Source of the DNA: Terribacillus aidingensis
Lineage (GTDB): Bacteria > Bacillota > Bacilli > Bacillales > Amphibacillaceae
Direction of reading: 5' to 3'
Assembly: GCF_040703035.1 (NCBI RefSeq)
Contig: NZ_CP159996.1
Location: 3,320,001 to 3,384,000, forward strand
Length of the DNA: 64,000 bases
How positions within the stretch are numbered: position 1 is the first letter of the stretch; each line of letters starts with the position of its first letter. Made by a program: the position numbers and the translations under genes. The notes under the pieces were generated by a model. The model saw nothing but the letters and a program-made list of their open reading frames with translations. It made no database searches and was not told the DNA's origin. Positions 7,769 through 16,253 of this stretch are shown piece after piece.

Positions 7769-8935
7769 ATGGAATTCATTTTGCACTTAGCTTTAATTTT
7801 GTTGTTCACGAAAATTGCTGGTCAGCTAGCCCTAAAGATTGGGCAGCCATCTGTGCTGGGGGAACTGCTTGCTGGTGTCCTCCTTGGTCCTGCAGTACTC
7901 GGCTGGATACAACAAACTTCCTTCATCCATGAATTCTCCGAAATCGGTGTACTTGTCCTCATGTTCATCGCCGGACTGGAAACAGATTTGGAACAGCTGA
8001 AAGCAAACTGGAAATCCGCATTTACCGTTGCTGTTCTCGGTGTCCTTTTCCCGTTCATCGGTGGTTACAGCCTTGCACTTGCATTTGGGATGAGTCAGGG
8101 ACATGCACTTTTTCTAGCTTTGCTATTCTGTGCGACGAGTGTCAGCATTTCTGTCCAGGCATTAAAGGAAATGAACAAGCTGAATTCAAGGGAAGGTACG
8201 ACAATCCTTGGAGCTGCAGTCGTTGACGATATCCTCGTCGTTGTCTTGCTTGCTGTGCTTATGAGTGTGCTAGGCACAGGCGAATCAGTCAGTCTTGGTG
8301 CATTAATCGGGAAGAAAGTACTCTTCTTCGGGGTTATCATCGTCGCTTGCATTTGGCTGATTCCGCTAGTCATGAAACTGTTTGCCCGTCTCCAAGTAAG
8401 TGAAGCAATCGTCTCAGGCGGCATCATCCTAGCACTTGTGTTCAGCTACTTTGCTGAGTACATGGGTGTCGCAGGCATTATCGGGGCATTTGCAGCTGGG
8501 ATTGCCATTTCCCAAACCAAGCATAAAGAAGTCATTGAGCACAAATTAGAGCCAATAGCTTACGGAGTATTCGTTCCGGTTTTCTTTGTCAGCATAGGCT
8601 TGAACATCAGCTTTGAAGGGGTCGGATCACAGCTTCTGTTCATTGTGCTTATCAGCATTATGGCCATTGTGACGAAGCTTCTAGGCGGTGCGCTGGGCGC
8701 AAGGCTGACAGGCTTCAATGGCAGATCCTCCTTGGCAGTCGGAACTGGTATGGTTTCAAGAGGCGAAGTTGCCTTGATCATTGCCGGTACTGGCTTAAGC
8801 TCCGGTTTACTTGATCCGGAATATTACACAAGTATTATCATAATGGTTATTGTGACAACACTTGTAACGCCGTCCATGCTGAAATTTATCTTCTCCAAAA
8901 CAGGAGATACCTCACAGCAGCGGTCTGTATCTTAA
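7769..8935 (+). CDS. GerN/NapA-like CPA2 monovalent cation:proton antiporter
   Basis: Polytopic membrane protein of 388 residues with about 12 helices, the length of GerN/NapA antiporters (no TrkA-N or TrkA-C domain is attached). It starts MEFILHLALILLFTKIAGQL and has GQPSVLGELLAGVLLGP, the FIAGLETD segment and the paired aspartates of AVVDDILVVVLL that mark electrogenic CPA2 exchangers. Family members exchange Na+ or K+ for H+; in spore formers GerN acts in germination. AAAGGAG precedes the ATG. The gene sits behind an attenuator-like leader and ends at a strong terminator. Substrate ion is inference. Confidence 0.9.
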   Translation: MEFILHLALILLFTKIAGQLALKIGQPSVLGELLAGVLLGPAVLGWIQQTSFIHEFSEIGVLVLMFIAGLETDLEQLKANWKSAFTVAVLGVLFPFIGGYSLALAFGMSQGHALFLALLFCATSVSISVQALKEMNKLNSREGTTILGAAVVDDILVVVLLAVLMSVLGTGESVSLGALIGKKVLFFGVIIVACIWLIPLVMKLFARLQVSEAIVSGGIILALVFSYFAEYMGVAGIIGAFAAGIAISQTKHKEVIEHKLEPIAYGVFVPVFFVSIGLNISFEGVGSQLLFIVLISIMAIVTKLLGGALGARLTGFNGRSSLAVGTGMVSRGEVALIIAGTGLSSGLLDPEYYTSIIIMVIVTTLVTPSMLKFIFSKTGDTSQQRSVS

Positions 8936-8942
8936 AACAAAC

Positions 8943-8975
8943 GAAAGAGACTGTCAGTCAACGACAGTCTCTTTC
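8943..8975. terminator. Bidirectional terminator between the antiporter and CHY zinc-finger genes
   Basis: A perfect 13-bp stem, GAAAGAGACTGTC with GACAGTCTCTTTC, loop AGTCAAC. Convergent genes end on both sides. Confidence 0.8.
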
Positions 8976-9290
8976 TATTCGCTCAAAATATAGATGATAA
9001 TGCAGCTGACAACCAGGGTTGAATGCTGCATCACATGCCGGACAATGGTCTGTATCCATATACTGATCGATACGGAGCGTAGTTTTACACACACCGCATA
9101 GTATTGCTTTTTCCTCGAATTGATCTTTCGGCCAGACTACGGCCTCATGACCGGCTGTTTCTTCATGGCATTGGTGACAAGGGTAAAATTGATTACAGCA
9201 GGCAAACTTAATTGCTATGACATCCAATGGAGAGTGATAATGAACGCACCTTGTCTCCGCATCTACTGTCTTTCCATGTACATGACACAT
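8958..9290 (-). CDS. CHY-type zinc-finger protein
   Basis: Small cytosolic protein of 110 residues rich in Cys and His: CVHYHSPLDVIAIKFACC, YPCHQCHEE, LCGVC and CPACDAAFNPGC. This is the CHY zinc-finger layout (related to the mitochondrial Hot13 domain), expected to bind several zinc ions; its bacterial role is not established. The ATG follows the stop codon of the signal peptidase gene by one base, so it is translationally coupled to it. The 3' end lies inside the shared terminator. Confidence 0.88.
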   Translation of the reverse strand: MCHVHGKTVDAETRCVHYHSPLDVIAIKFACCNQFYPCHQCHEETAGHEAVVWPKDQFEEKAILCGVCKTTLRIDQYMDTDHCPACDAAFNPGCQLHYHLYFERIERDCR

Positions 9291-9291
9291 A

Positions 9292-9819
9292 TTAATTTCC
9301 TATGTGGAAATCAGAAAATGGATAGAAGGTCATCTTCACTTCTCCGATTACTTCTTTCTCTGAAATAAAACCGAACATGCGGCTGTCTTTACTGTTTGTA
9401 CGGTTATCACCCATGACAAACACTTTACCTTCAGGTACCTTTTCCTCGCCGGTCAATTCCTTCAGTTTGAAATCACCAGTAACCATATCATCCGGCAAAT
9501 AAGATTGATCCTGCGCTTCACCGTTCACATACAGCACATTATTTATAACCTCAATTGTATCCCCAGGCAGACCGATAACCCGCTTGATATAGTGGGCATC
9601 CGCATCGGGTGCGTTGAACACCACAATATCATTTCGCTCTATTTTCGAAACCTTGCTGACAATGACATGATCGCTATCCTGGTATGTCGGGAGCATTGAC
9701 TCTCCATGCACCGTTGACGGTGTAAACAGGAAATATCGGCAGCCAAAAGCAATAATGACTGCAATCCCGATTGCTCGCAACCAAGAAAATATCTCTTTTT
9801 TTGTATTATTTTCTGACAT
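9292..9819 (-). CDS. lepB: Type I signal peptidase
   Basis: Membrane-anchored serine protease that removes signal peptides from exported proteins. It has 175 residues, with one N-terminal transmembrane helix (about 14-30), the catalytic Ser41 in HGESMLPTY, the general base Lys79 in HYIKRVIGLPGD and the box E signature VFVMGDNRTNSKDSR. This is the short Bacillus SipS/SipT form. AGGAG lies before the ATG. It is followed directly by the CHY zinc-finger gene, an unusual partner. It is one of presumably several signal peptidases in the genome. Confidence 0.95.
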   Translation of the reverse strand: MSENNTKKEIFSWLRAIGIAVIIAFGCRYFLFTPSTVHGESMLPTYQDSDHVIVSKVSKIERNDIVVFNAPDADAHYIKRVIGLPGDTIEVINNVLYVNGEAQDQSYLPDDMVTGDFKLKELTGEEKVPEGKVFVMGDNRTNSKDSRMFGFISEKEVIGEVKMTFYPFSDFHIGN

Positions 9820-9931
9820 AATTCTTTCTCCTAACCTATCTTTTTGTGAAGTATAGGGTACATGCTAAGTTTAGCAGTGTCAGAGATAGAAGCAAAGCGG
9901 AACCCCTTGTATGCAACAGCCATTACTTTCG

Positions 9932-10417
9932 TTAGCTATTGTCAGCCCAGCTCTTGCAAACATCTACCCATTCTTTTCCCTTGCCGTATTCGGCAAGTTC
10001 TTCACAAGTCAGCTCTATTGCCGAGTTACTGCTGCCACAGGCCGGAAAAACCGTAGAAAAACGTTTTAACGAGATGTCCATATAAACAGGCAAATCATTT
10101 ATCAATCCAAACGGGCAAACCCCTCCGACAGCATGTCCTGTTTGTTCTAACGTTTCATCAGCAGAAAGCATCCGCGCCTTTAACCCGAATAGTTCTTTAA
10201 ACTTTTTATTATCGATTTTTGCATCACCTGCAGCAACAATCAGCACAGATTCCCCATCTTCCCTGCCTCTGAAAGCTAACGTCTTCGCGATGCGTGCAGG
10301 CTCCACTTCGAGTGCAGCAGCAGCTAGATCTACAGTGGCACTAGATAAGTCGAGCTCTATGATATCTTTGCTTCGATTGTAATTCGCTAAATAATCTTTT
10401 ACGTTTTCGATACTCAT
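9932..10417 (-). CDS. ybaK: YbaK/EbsC-type aminoacyl-tRNA deacylase
   Basis: Trans-editing protein of the YbaK/ProX family (161 residues) that hydrolyses mischarged Cys- or Ala-tRNA(Pro). It has the conserved Lys in RIAKTLAFRG, a GDAKIDNKKFKELFG segment and the GGVCPFG motif. The frame opens four codons earlier at a GTG, but AAAGGTGG is spaced for the ATG at 10417. It lies downstream of tmrB in the same direction with a 75-bp gap and may be read from the same transcript. The tRNA specificity cannot be told from the sequence. Confidence 0.9.
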   Translation of the reverse strand: MSIENVKDYLANYNRSKDIIELDLSSATVDLAAAALEVEPARIAKTLAFRGREDGESVLIVAAGDAKIDNKKFKELFGLKARMLSADETLEQTGHAVGGVCPFGLINDLPVYMDISLKRFSTVFPACGSSNSAIELTCEELAEYGKGKEWVDVCKSWADNS

Positions 10418-10492
10418 TTTATGTACCACCTTTTTTGAGGCATTATCGTATATGCATAGTTGGGCGCATATCTTTTGGGACAGCCATAAACT

Positions 10493-11071
10493 CTATCTCC
10501 ACCTTGAGGTTAATCGTGGCCAATGTGCCTTCCACCTGGAACGGTGATCCTTTTGCAGATGAAGACCTGTTTGGCTGCCGATTGCTTCGACTACCTCAGC
10601 TATCGACATATTATCTGTAACCAGCTTATTTTCGAAGATTGGGTTCGAGAGACCTTGTACGCACCGTGGTATCTGCTGCACAGCCCAGGAAATCTGCTTG
10701 TTGCCCCGTTTGGCAAGGCGTACACGTAAGGTCTCCTCAGAAGCAGTTAATACGAGATGATAGGTTTGGTGCCCTTCCAATCGCAAATTTCCAATGATCT
10801 CTTTGTAGTAAGTCGGGTCTGTGATTGTCATTGGAACAATAATGACATCTTCCGTATTTGCAGCCATATAAGCCAGATGCTCATATACGATGGAACGCCA
10901 GAGCTCATGCTCCTGGAATTCCGGTTTCTGCATCGATTTCGGTATATGCTTCCTTATGTAAAAACCTGCTTCTTCAGGGTCATAGATGAATGCATTCGGC
11001 AGCCGATGCCGTAAAGCTATCGCTGTTTGTGTCTTTCCTGCACCGAATGCTCCATTAATCCAAATAATCAT
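10493..11071 (-). CDS. tmrB: TmrB-like tunicamycin-resistance ATP-binding protein
   Basis: P-loop protein of 192 residues closely resembling B. subtilis TmrB: it opens MIIWINGAFGAGKTQTA with the Walker A motif at residues 8-16, and has IIVPMTITDPTYYKEIIGNL and NSIFEN-type SNPIFENKLVTDN motifs. TmrB binds tunicamycin and ATP at the membrane and gives resistance. Start and stop overlap the upstream VOC gene (ATGA), so the two are coupled. Resistance to tunicamycin is family knowledge; other small P-loop kinases look similar, but the match to TmrB is extended over the whole length. Confidence 0.88.
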   Translation of the reverse strand: MIIWINGAFGAGKTQTAIALRHRLPNAFIYDPEEAGFYIRKHIPKSMQKPEFQEHELWRSIVYEHLAYMAANTEDVIIVPMTITDPTYYKEIIGNLRLEGHQTYHLVLTASEETLRVRLAKRGNKQISWAVQQIPRCVQGLSNPIFENKLVTDNMSIAEVVEAIGSQTGLHLQKDHRSRWKAHWPRLTSRWR

Positions 11072-11421
11072 GTACGCCGTTCACACACCATGACGATATT
11101 GCCATCAGGATCCTCGAAATTGAAGAAAGCGACTGCTTCATCTTTCTCTAGTTCCCGGACAATCGTGCCTCCTTGTTCTCTGACCTTTTTATATGCCAGT
11201 CCAACATCTGTCGTCTCAAGCATGAAGGCAGGACGGATACCCGATGCATTATTCCGGTTATCATCGATAACGAGTCCTCTTCCATCAGCTGTTTCCATAA
11301 ACTGCACCGGTCCCGATGTTGGTTGCGGTTGGGGCTTACCTAAAAGATTTGCATACCAATTTGCCGCCTTATTCACATCTTTTACATGCACAAACACACT
11401 GCCAAACTGGAAATCTGACAC
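11068..11421 (-). CDS. VOC-fold (glyoxalase/bleomycin-resistance) protein
   Basis: Small metal-binding fold protein of 117 residues: SVFVHVKDVNKAANWYANLLG opens the first beta-alpha-beta module and the C terminus has FNFEDPDGNIVMVCE, both standard VOC signatures. The frame is open 30 codons upstream without a start that fits; AAGGGGAAG lies ahead of GTG 11421, so that start is taken. It is translationally coupled to tmrB. Function may be dioxygenase, isomerase or antibiotic sequestration; nothing in the sequence decides. Confidence 0.85.
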   Translation of the reverse strand: MSDFQFGSVFVHVKDVNKAANWYANLLGKPQPQPTSGPVQFMETADGRGLVIDDNRNNASGIRPAFMLETTDVGLAYKKVREQGGTIVRELEKDEAVAFFNFEDPDGNIVMVCERRT

Positions 11422-11501
11422 ACCGCAACACTTCCCCTTTTTGAATATTTTACCATAAGGAGTGAACTGGTAATATAGGCAATAGGTTAGAAGAGAACAT
11501 A

Positions 11502-11535
11502 AAAAGGACAAGCATATTAGGTATGCTGTCCTTTT
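11502..11535 (-). terminator. Terminator of the AraC-membrane protein operon
   Basis: AAAAGGACAAGCATA pairs with TATGCTGTCCTTTT (one bulged base), followed on the minus strand by TTTTT. The stem includes the last codons of the membrane protein gene. Confidence 0.75.
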
Positions 11536-12095
11536 AGACGGTACGTTGCTTGTTCATCTGTGTAATCCAAGTTAGGTATGACTACTGTCAGCACAAAGAA
11601 CAGCAGGCTTATTCCGATGCTTATTAGAATTGGTAACTCTATCGCCGCTTTCCATAGGTCTACACCCAACTGCAGAAGCACATGATAAAGGATGCTGAAA
11701 ATAAAAATATAGCTGTATCTTAGAATTCGCCCCTCAATTCTAATCCATATGACAGCCAAAGGAAGCAGGAACGCAGCAAGTCCAAGTGATACGCCGGCTA
11801 GTTGAACAGATACCTCTAATGACAATTCGTTGGATAGAATATGATACTGCCTTGCTACGTGCAGCAAGCCGGGAAATAGAGCCAGCCATGCTCCGCTCAA
11901 CAAAATACAATTACACAGGAGTCTCATGTAAGCTGCTATTCCTTGTACCGGCCGATGAATAACCTTGCGTGTAAACATTTCTGAAATCACGAGTAACAGT
12001 GGAATAGGAAGCCATATGAAAAGCACCTCATCAGGCACACCTTGCCCCCAATACAAAACGAAAAGCTGAATGATATTTATCAGTATATCAAGCAT
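11517..12095 (-). CDS. Hypothetical membrane protein downstream of an AraC regulator
   Basis: Protein of 192 residues with about five hydrophobic helices and a short hydrophilic C-terminal tail (DEQATYRLKGQHT). I do not recognise the family. The start ATG lies 1 nt after the stop of the AraC regulator gene, and its GGAGG sits within the end of that gene, so the pair is translationally coupled. It is probably controlled by, or works with, the regulator; no substrate is suggested by the sequence. Confidence 0.75.
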   Translation of the reverse strand: MLDILINIIQLFVLYWGQGVPDEVLFIWLPIPLLLVISEMFTRKVIHRPVQGIAAYMRLLCNCILLSGAWLALFPGLLHVARQYHILSNELSLEVSVQLAGVSLGLAAFLLPLAVIWIRIEGRILRYSYIFIFSILYHVLLQLGVDLWKAAIELPILISIGISLLFFVLTVVIPNLDYTDEQATYRLKGQHT

Positions 12096-12096
12096 A

Positions 12097-12984
12097 TCAA
12101 CTCAGTTCCTCCTCAAATGCCAGATTGACTGGCTCATCCTGCAGAGTATATGTCATATCTATATTCGTAGTCGGAACAGATTCATCCACTTTCTCAAATC
12201 GAAACCCATCTGCCCAAACCTTTCCTTTTCCGGATAAGATAACTCCAAAAGAAATGATGGCACTATTCTCCGGTACATCAAGCACAATACGATACCGAGT
12301 CCAATTTGTCGTTCCCAGGATTGGGCGGTTGCTCATGTTATCGAATTGGACAATATCATCAGATGTATTGTCTACTCGCATCCACATGCTGGCAAAGCTT
12401 TGTACATCTTCTGTCTTGATGAAGCAAGTCAGCTGCAGCCTTTTGCTTATATAGTTTGCTGCTTTGAATTGCTGCATCATCGTGGCAAATTCCTCCGCTC
12501 CCATGACCGTTTTCGATTTCAGATAACCTGATGCTTTCCCTTGATGTACATGTTTATAGTCAATCCCCATTTCATAATTGTGAGGATCGGAACCGCTTAG
12601 TATCCACCCTCGTACTTGTTTATCCTCCATCTTTTCCTCCTTCTGATGCAGAGCAGCTCGCATCATACGTCTGTATTTTCCTGGTGGAAGGCCGTAATGC
12701 TTTTTGAAAGCCCTGGTAAATGACTCTTGAGATTCAAAGTGAAACATGAATGCGATATCGAGTATTCCTAATTCAGTATGCAGCAGCGCAGCTGACGCTC
12801 CAGCCAGCCTCCTTCGGCGGATATAATCTGTGAACGACAATCCAACGGAAGACTGGAATAATCGATGAAAATGGAATTTGGAGAATCCGGCTTCACTTGC
12901 AACTTGGTCGGCCGTAAGAGGTTCATGTAAATTGTTTTCGATAAAAGAAATAGCTCTTTGTACAGTCGTTTCATTCCCCTGCAC
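12097..12984 (-). CDS. AraC-family regulator with a C-terminal beta-sandwich-like domain
   Basis: Transcription factor of 295 residues. Unusually the AraC-type DNA-binding domain is N-terminal (about 5-108; FSKFHFHRLFQSSVGLSF and the second helix-turn-helix with FESQESFTRAFKKHYG-LPPG). The rest (about 120-295) is a beta-rich region (YLKSKTVMGAEEF, NWTRYRIVLDVPENSAIISF) that looks like a carbohydrate-binding jelly-roll or similar sensor. The start is GTG with AAGGAGGTGAGCAA in front. It leads a two-gene operon with a membrane protein. A carbohydrate ligand is only a guess. Confidence 0.85.
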   Translation of the reverse strand: MQGNETTVQRAISFIENNLHEPLTADQVASEAGFSKFHFHRLFQSSVGLSFTDYIRRRRLAGASAALLHTELGILDIAFMFHFESQESFTRAFKKHYGLPPGKYRRMMRAALHQKEEKMEDKQVRGWILSGSDPHNYEMGIDYKHVHQGKASGYLKSKTVMGAEEFATMMQQFKAANYISKRLQLTCFIKTEDVQSFASMWMRVDNTSDDIVQFDNMSNRPILGTTNWTRYRIVLDVPENSAIISFGVILSGKGKVWADGFRFEKVDESVPTTNIDMTYTLQDEPVNLAFEEELS

Positions 12985-13130
12985 TTGCTCACCTCCTTAG
13001 TTAAAGCTTAACTTAAAAATATATTGCGCTTTTGATAATTTTTGCTGAGTTGTAAAAATATCCCGATATAACTAACAGCAAGCACTGGGGACGCGATGTC
13101 CAAGTAGCTGTGACACACGAAGGAGAAAAA

Positions 13131-13205
13131 GTGAAAGGTATATATTGTTATGGGAACTGCCGTCTCAATGGACTTATGCTTAATCGGAGGAAGAATTTTT
13201 GGTAA
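13131..13205 (+). CDS. Possible 24-codon small ORF
   Basis: In the 239-bp gap between two divergent minus-strand genes, AAGGAGAAAAA is followed by GTG and 24 codons (VKGIYCYGNCRLNGLM...) ending in TAA. The ribosome-binding site is near ideal, but no homologue or promoter is recognised. It may be chance. Confidence 0.2.
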   Translation: MKGIYCYGNCRLNGLMLNRRKNFW

Positions 13206-13212
13206 ATAAAAA

Positions 13213-13234
13213 AGCAGACGCTATCACGTCTGCT
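13213..13234 (-). terminator. Terminator of the alkC-LOG operon
   Basis: AGCAGACG and CGTCTGCT form an 8-bp stem with a 6-nt loop; TTTTTTATTT follows on the minus strand. The stem overlaps the last codons of the LOG gene. Confidence 0.8.
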
Positions 13235-13808
13235 CTGGTCGCCTGATATAGGTTTTTACTTCCGGTGCTTCATATTGACGGAACTTCTCCAGAAGACTTG
13301 CAGGCTCCGTATCTGAGATTGTCATTGTCCTGTATTTTTCATGCATGAACTGCTCATCTGCCATATGATCAAATAAGCTTACCAGCAGATCATAATAGCC
13401 CGCCACGTTCAAAATACCGATCGGTTTCTTATGGAGTCCGAGCTGCGCCCATGTGAAGATTTCAAAAAACTCTTCAAGCGTACCAGGTCCTCCAGGAAGT
13501 GCGATGAAGCCGTCTGCCAGCTCTGCCATTTTCGCTTTTCGTTCATGCATAGAAGAAACGACGATCAGCTCAGATACATGTGAGTGAGCGATTTCCCGCT
13601 TCTCCAGGAACTCAGGCATCACACCGATCACTGGACCGCCTGCTTGCATGGCTCCATTCGCTACTGCGCCCATCAATCCTACACTTGCCCCGCCATATAC
13701 AAGTGTCAAACCTTGGGCTGCCAGTGTCTTCCCTAACTCTTTAGCCGCGGCGATGTATGCTGGCGAAGCGCCAACGCTAGAGCCGCAGAATACTGCAATG
13801 CGTTTCAT
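13224..13808 (-). CDS. yvdD: LOG family protein (YvdD-like)
   Basis: Cytosolic Rossmann-fold phosphoribohydrolase of 194 residues. It starts MKRIAVFCGSSVGASPAYI and has GGASVGLMGAVANGA and the signature PGGPGTLEEFFE with the catalytic residues. LOG proteins cleave nucleoside 5'-monophosphates to free base and ribose 5-phosphate; bacterial Lysine-decarboxylase annotations of this family are wrong. AAGGAG precedes the ATG. It follows alkC by 12 bp, so the two genes are cotranscribed, a pairing compatible with handling of damaged or unusual nucleotides. Confidence 0.92.
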   Translation of the reverse strand: MKRIAVFCGSSVGASPAYIAAAKELGKTLAAQGLTLVYGGASVGLMGAVANGAMQAGGPVIGVMPEFLEKREIAHSHVSELIVVSSMHERKAKMAELADGFIALPGGPGTLEEFFEIFTWAQLGLHKKPIGILNVAGYYDLLVSLFDHMADEQFMHEKYRTMTISDTEPASLLEKFRQYEAPEVKTYIRRPEQT

Positions 13809-13820
13809 CTTTCCACTCCT

Positions 13821-14906
13821 TTACTTGATCAGTTCCAGATTTGTATGAGCTACTTCCACCCCATTGGCAAGCAGTACAATACGGTGTATACCCGGATAAT
13901 GAACCCTGGTGGTCAAGTCTTTCCAATTGTGGACTCGTTCTTTTGCGATACTCTCTCCCGCTGTGAATATCCGATCCGACAGGAGAAATTTTTTTCGGGA
14001 AATCCCGCGCTTTTTTATGAAGTCTATTGCATACTCTATACGCAGTTTCGCCTGCTTCTTCACATTAAAAGAATATGTCATCGTCACTGCATCACCGATG
14101 TTTATGCTATGACGATCCGTAACTATCCTGGCGTCAGCTAGCATTTCAGCCGCTTCCTCATAACCGAATAAAGCCATTACCTCTGGTTCCCCGCTTCGCA
14201 GCAGTGTACGACAGCCATGCCGGATGATCCAGTCCGTCTCTGATGAAAAACAGCTCCAGCGTTTCGCCGTCAAAATAACTTGTTTTGGATTATCCTTGGC
14301 AATATCATTCAAATTATTGGCAACACTTTTCCGTACATACAAAGAGGCGTCTGCTTTCAATAATTCCAGAACTTCAAATATAGGACTTGGATCTTCTTTG
14401 AACTGACGAATTGCCTGCCCCCATGGCAGCCTCGGACGGCAGCCTTCACTTGCCAGACGCCGCACATGATGATCATCAGATTGCGCCCATTCCACCATTC
14501 GTTTCATAATCCGATCAGGGGCCCTGATAAGAAACGGCCTGATGGCAAATTCTGCAGTCGAACGTTTTGTGAATTGCTCCAATGCTTTCAGCGATATTTC
14601 TTCATGCTCTGGTTCCACCCCGAAGACCTCGACAAAGTCTGGAAAAAACAAATAAGGAAACCCCTCACACTGGTCCTGAATAGCAAGCAGAATACCTAAT
14701 GCTTCTGGATAATTCTCCGGAAGAAAGGAACCGAGTACCATGCTGATCCGGCGTATTCGACCTTTTAATTCGAGTTCTTCCCATTTAGCATCCATCACTG
14801 CATCAACGAACTTTCTTTTATCGAAATTATGATGAGCTTGTTTCACCTTGGAAGCGAAACCTTTCAGAAAATCCTCCGTATACATTGCTTTCAAGGGTTC
14901 TGCCAC
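13821..14906 (-). CDS. alkC: AlkC-type DNA alkylation repair glycosylase
   Basis: HEAT-like-repeat DNA glycosylase of 361 residues that removes 3-methyl-type alkylated bases without base flipping. The helical repeats occupy about residues 1-265; HHVRRLASEGCRPRLPWG is the family signature. The C-terminal part (about 270-361, MTYSFNVKKQAKLRIEYAID to VHYPGIHRIVLLANGVEVA) is the immunoglobulin-like domain found in AlkC but not AlkD. GTG start with GGAGG 8 nt upstream. It is followed by the LOG gene in one operon. Confidence 0.88.
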   Translation of the reverse strand: MAEPLKAMYTEDFLKGFASKVKQAHHNFDKRKFVDAVMDAKWEELELKGRIRRISMVLGSFLPENYPEALGILLAIQDQCEGFPYLFFPDFVEVFGVEPEHEEISLKALEQFTKRSTAEFAIRPFLIRAPDRIMKRMVEWAQSDDHHVRRLASEGCRPRLPWGQAIRQFKEDPSPIFEVLELLKADASLYVRKSVANNLNDIAKDNPKQVILTAKRWSCFSSETDWIIRHGCRTLLRSGEPEVMALFGYEEAAEMLADARIVTDRHSINIGDAVTMTYSFNVKKQAKLRIEYAIDFIKKRGISRKKFLLSDRIFTAGESIAKERVHNWKDLTTRVHYPGIHRIVLLANGVEVAHTNLELIK

Positions 14907-14975
14907 AACTACCGCCTCCAGGAATTTATATCTATATTCTACAGGAAAAAAGCGGTAAACTACAAATAGCCCTCG

Positions 14976-15611
14976 TCAGAGGATACTTTTTAAAAATTGG
15001 GTGAAGAAAAGGATAGCAAAATAACTTAGAACTAATCCCGCTCCAATGGAAACCCATTTGACAAATGTTTCGTTTACGACCCTTCTTGTACCTGCGACGA
15101 TACTCATCAGACCGATATCATGCACTTGGATACCTGCCAGAATACCGAGTCCAGCGACAATGAAGGAAAGCTCGTTTCCTTCTGAAAAGCTGCTTGATAA
15201 AAAGGTACCAAAAACGCTTATCCAAAACACGAGGTTACTAGGTGAAATTGCTACAAGCAGTCCGTTTTTGTAAGAGGATAGCAGTTTTTTTGTCGATTTC
15301 TCACCGTTGATCATAATCTGCTTGTCCGCATTTTTGATACTGTCATAGGCAATATACAACAAGAAGAGAGCACCAAGCAGCCACATGCCTGTCTGAATTG
15401 CAGGGGTTGCCAAAATCGGGGCAAGACCAAGAAAAAGAGCGACCATCAACAGAAAATCAACCGTCATACCGCCTATTCCCACCATCCAGCCGTGTACAAA
15501 ACCATTCTTTAAGCCTTGTTTGGTCATCTCAATCGTAACTGTACCAACCGGGAGAGCGATAGACAGCCCTAAAAGCACATTTGTCAGAAACAAAGATAAC
15601 AAGAGTATCAC
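14976..15611 (-). CDS. LysE-family translocator
   Basis: Integral membrane exporter of 211 residues with about six helices; the LysE/RhtB signature LSIALPVGTVTIEMTKQGLKN is at the N terminus, and GISPSN-like AISPSNLVFWISVFG follows in the middle. The family exports amino acids or related small solutes. The start is uncertain: GTG 15611 opens the frame, and TTG 15602 is slightly better placed behind GGCGGTGAT. Divergent from the GNAT gene on the right; monocistronic. Confidence 0.87.
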   Translation of the reverse strand: MILLLSLFLTNVLLGLSIALPVGTVTIEMTKQGLKNGFVHGWMVGIGGMTVDFLLMVALFLGLAPILATPAIQTGMWLLGALFLLYIAYDSIKNADKQIMINGEKSTKKLLSSYKNGLLVAISPSNLVFWISVFGTFLSSSFSEGNELSFIVAGLGILAGIQVHDIGLMSIVAGTRRVVNETFVKWVSIGAGLVLSYFAILFFTQFLKSIL

Positions 15612-15676
15612 CGCCTATCACAATATACTAAATATACATAATATTGTTTAATCATACAATGAGAGGAGCATACAGA

Positions 15677-16186
15677 TTGTCCAAACAAGAACAAATTCAT
15701 CTGCGTCCCATATCCGTTTCCGATGCGCCGACCTTATTTCAATTCTGGTCCGATCCGGATGTGACTGCTTTTATGAATATCAACCCAATGCAGTCTGTAG
15801 AACAGGCAGAAGAGATGATTTTATACCTGACGCAGCTGGAACATGCTGGTCGCTATACAATCGTTCTGGAAGATGACACAATCGTTGGTACTTGCGGATT
15901 CAACTACATTGATGCCGAGAATCAACGCGGAGAAATTGGCTATGAAATAGGAAAGGAATATTGGAGAAAAGGTTATATGAGCCAAGCATTGCAAGCTTTA
16001 ATCGAGGAAGGCTTCCATACGTTAAAGTTGAACCGAATTGAAGCAAAGGTGGAGCCGGGTAATGCACCTTCGCGTCGCCTGCTCAAAAAAGCCGGCTTTC
16101 ATGAAGAAGGTATTCTACGTCAATATGAAAAATTGAATGGTGTTTTCCTGGATATGGTCATGTACAGCCTGCTTCACTCTGACTAA
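15677..16186 (+). CDS. RimJ/RimL-type GNAT N-acetyltransferase
   Basis: Cytosolic acetyltransferase of 169 residues with HLRPISVSDAPTLFQFWSDP at the N terminus, the acetyl-CoA loop GYEIGKEYWRKGYMSQALQAL and VEPGNAPSRRLLKKAGFHEEG. The frame is open from 15644, but GAGAGGAG is correctly spaced for the TTG at 15677. The substrate is unknown; this subgroup includes ribosomal protein and small-molecule acetyltransferases. It shares about 30% layout with, but is distinct from, the GNATs at 5.7 and 33.2 kb. Confidence 0.88.
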   Translation: MSKQEQIHLRPISVSDAPTLFQFWSDPDVTAFMNINPMQSVEQAEEMILYLTQLEHAGRYTIVLEDDTIVGTCGFNYIDAENQRGEIGYEIGKEYWRKGYMSQALQALIEEGFHTLKLNRIEAKVEPGNAPSRRLLKKAGFHEEGILRQYEKLNGVFLDMVMYSLLHSD

Positions 16187-16253
16187 TCATCTATATGAAA
16201 CTTTTAAATAGATTATTCGTATGAAGTGTCAGAGATTGCATGAGGTGATAGCA

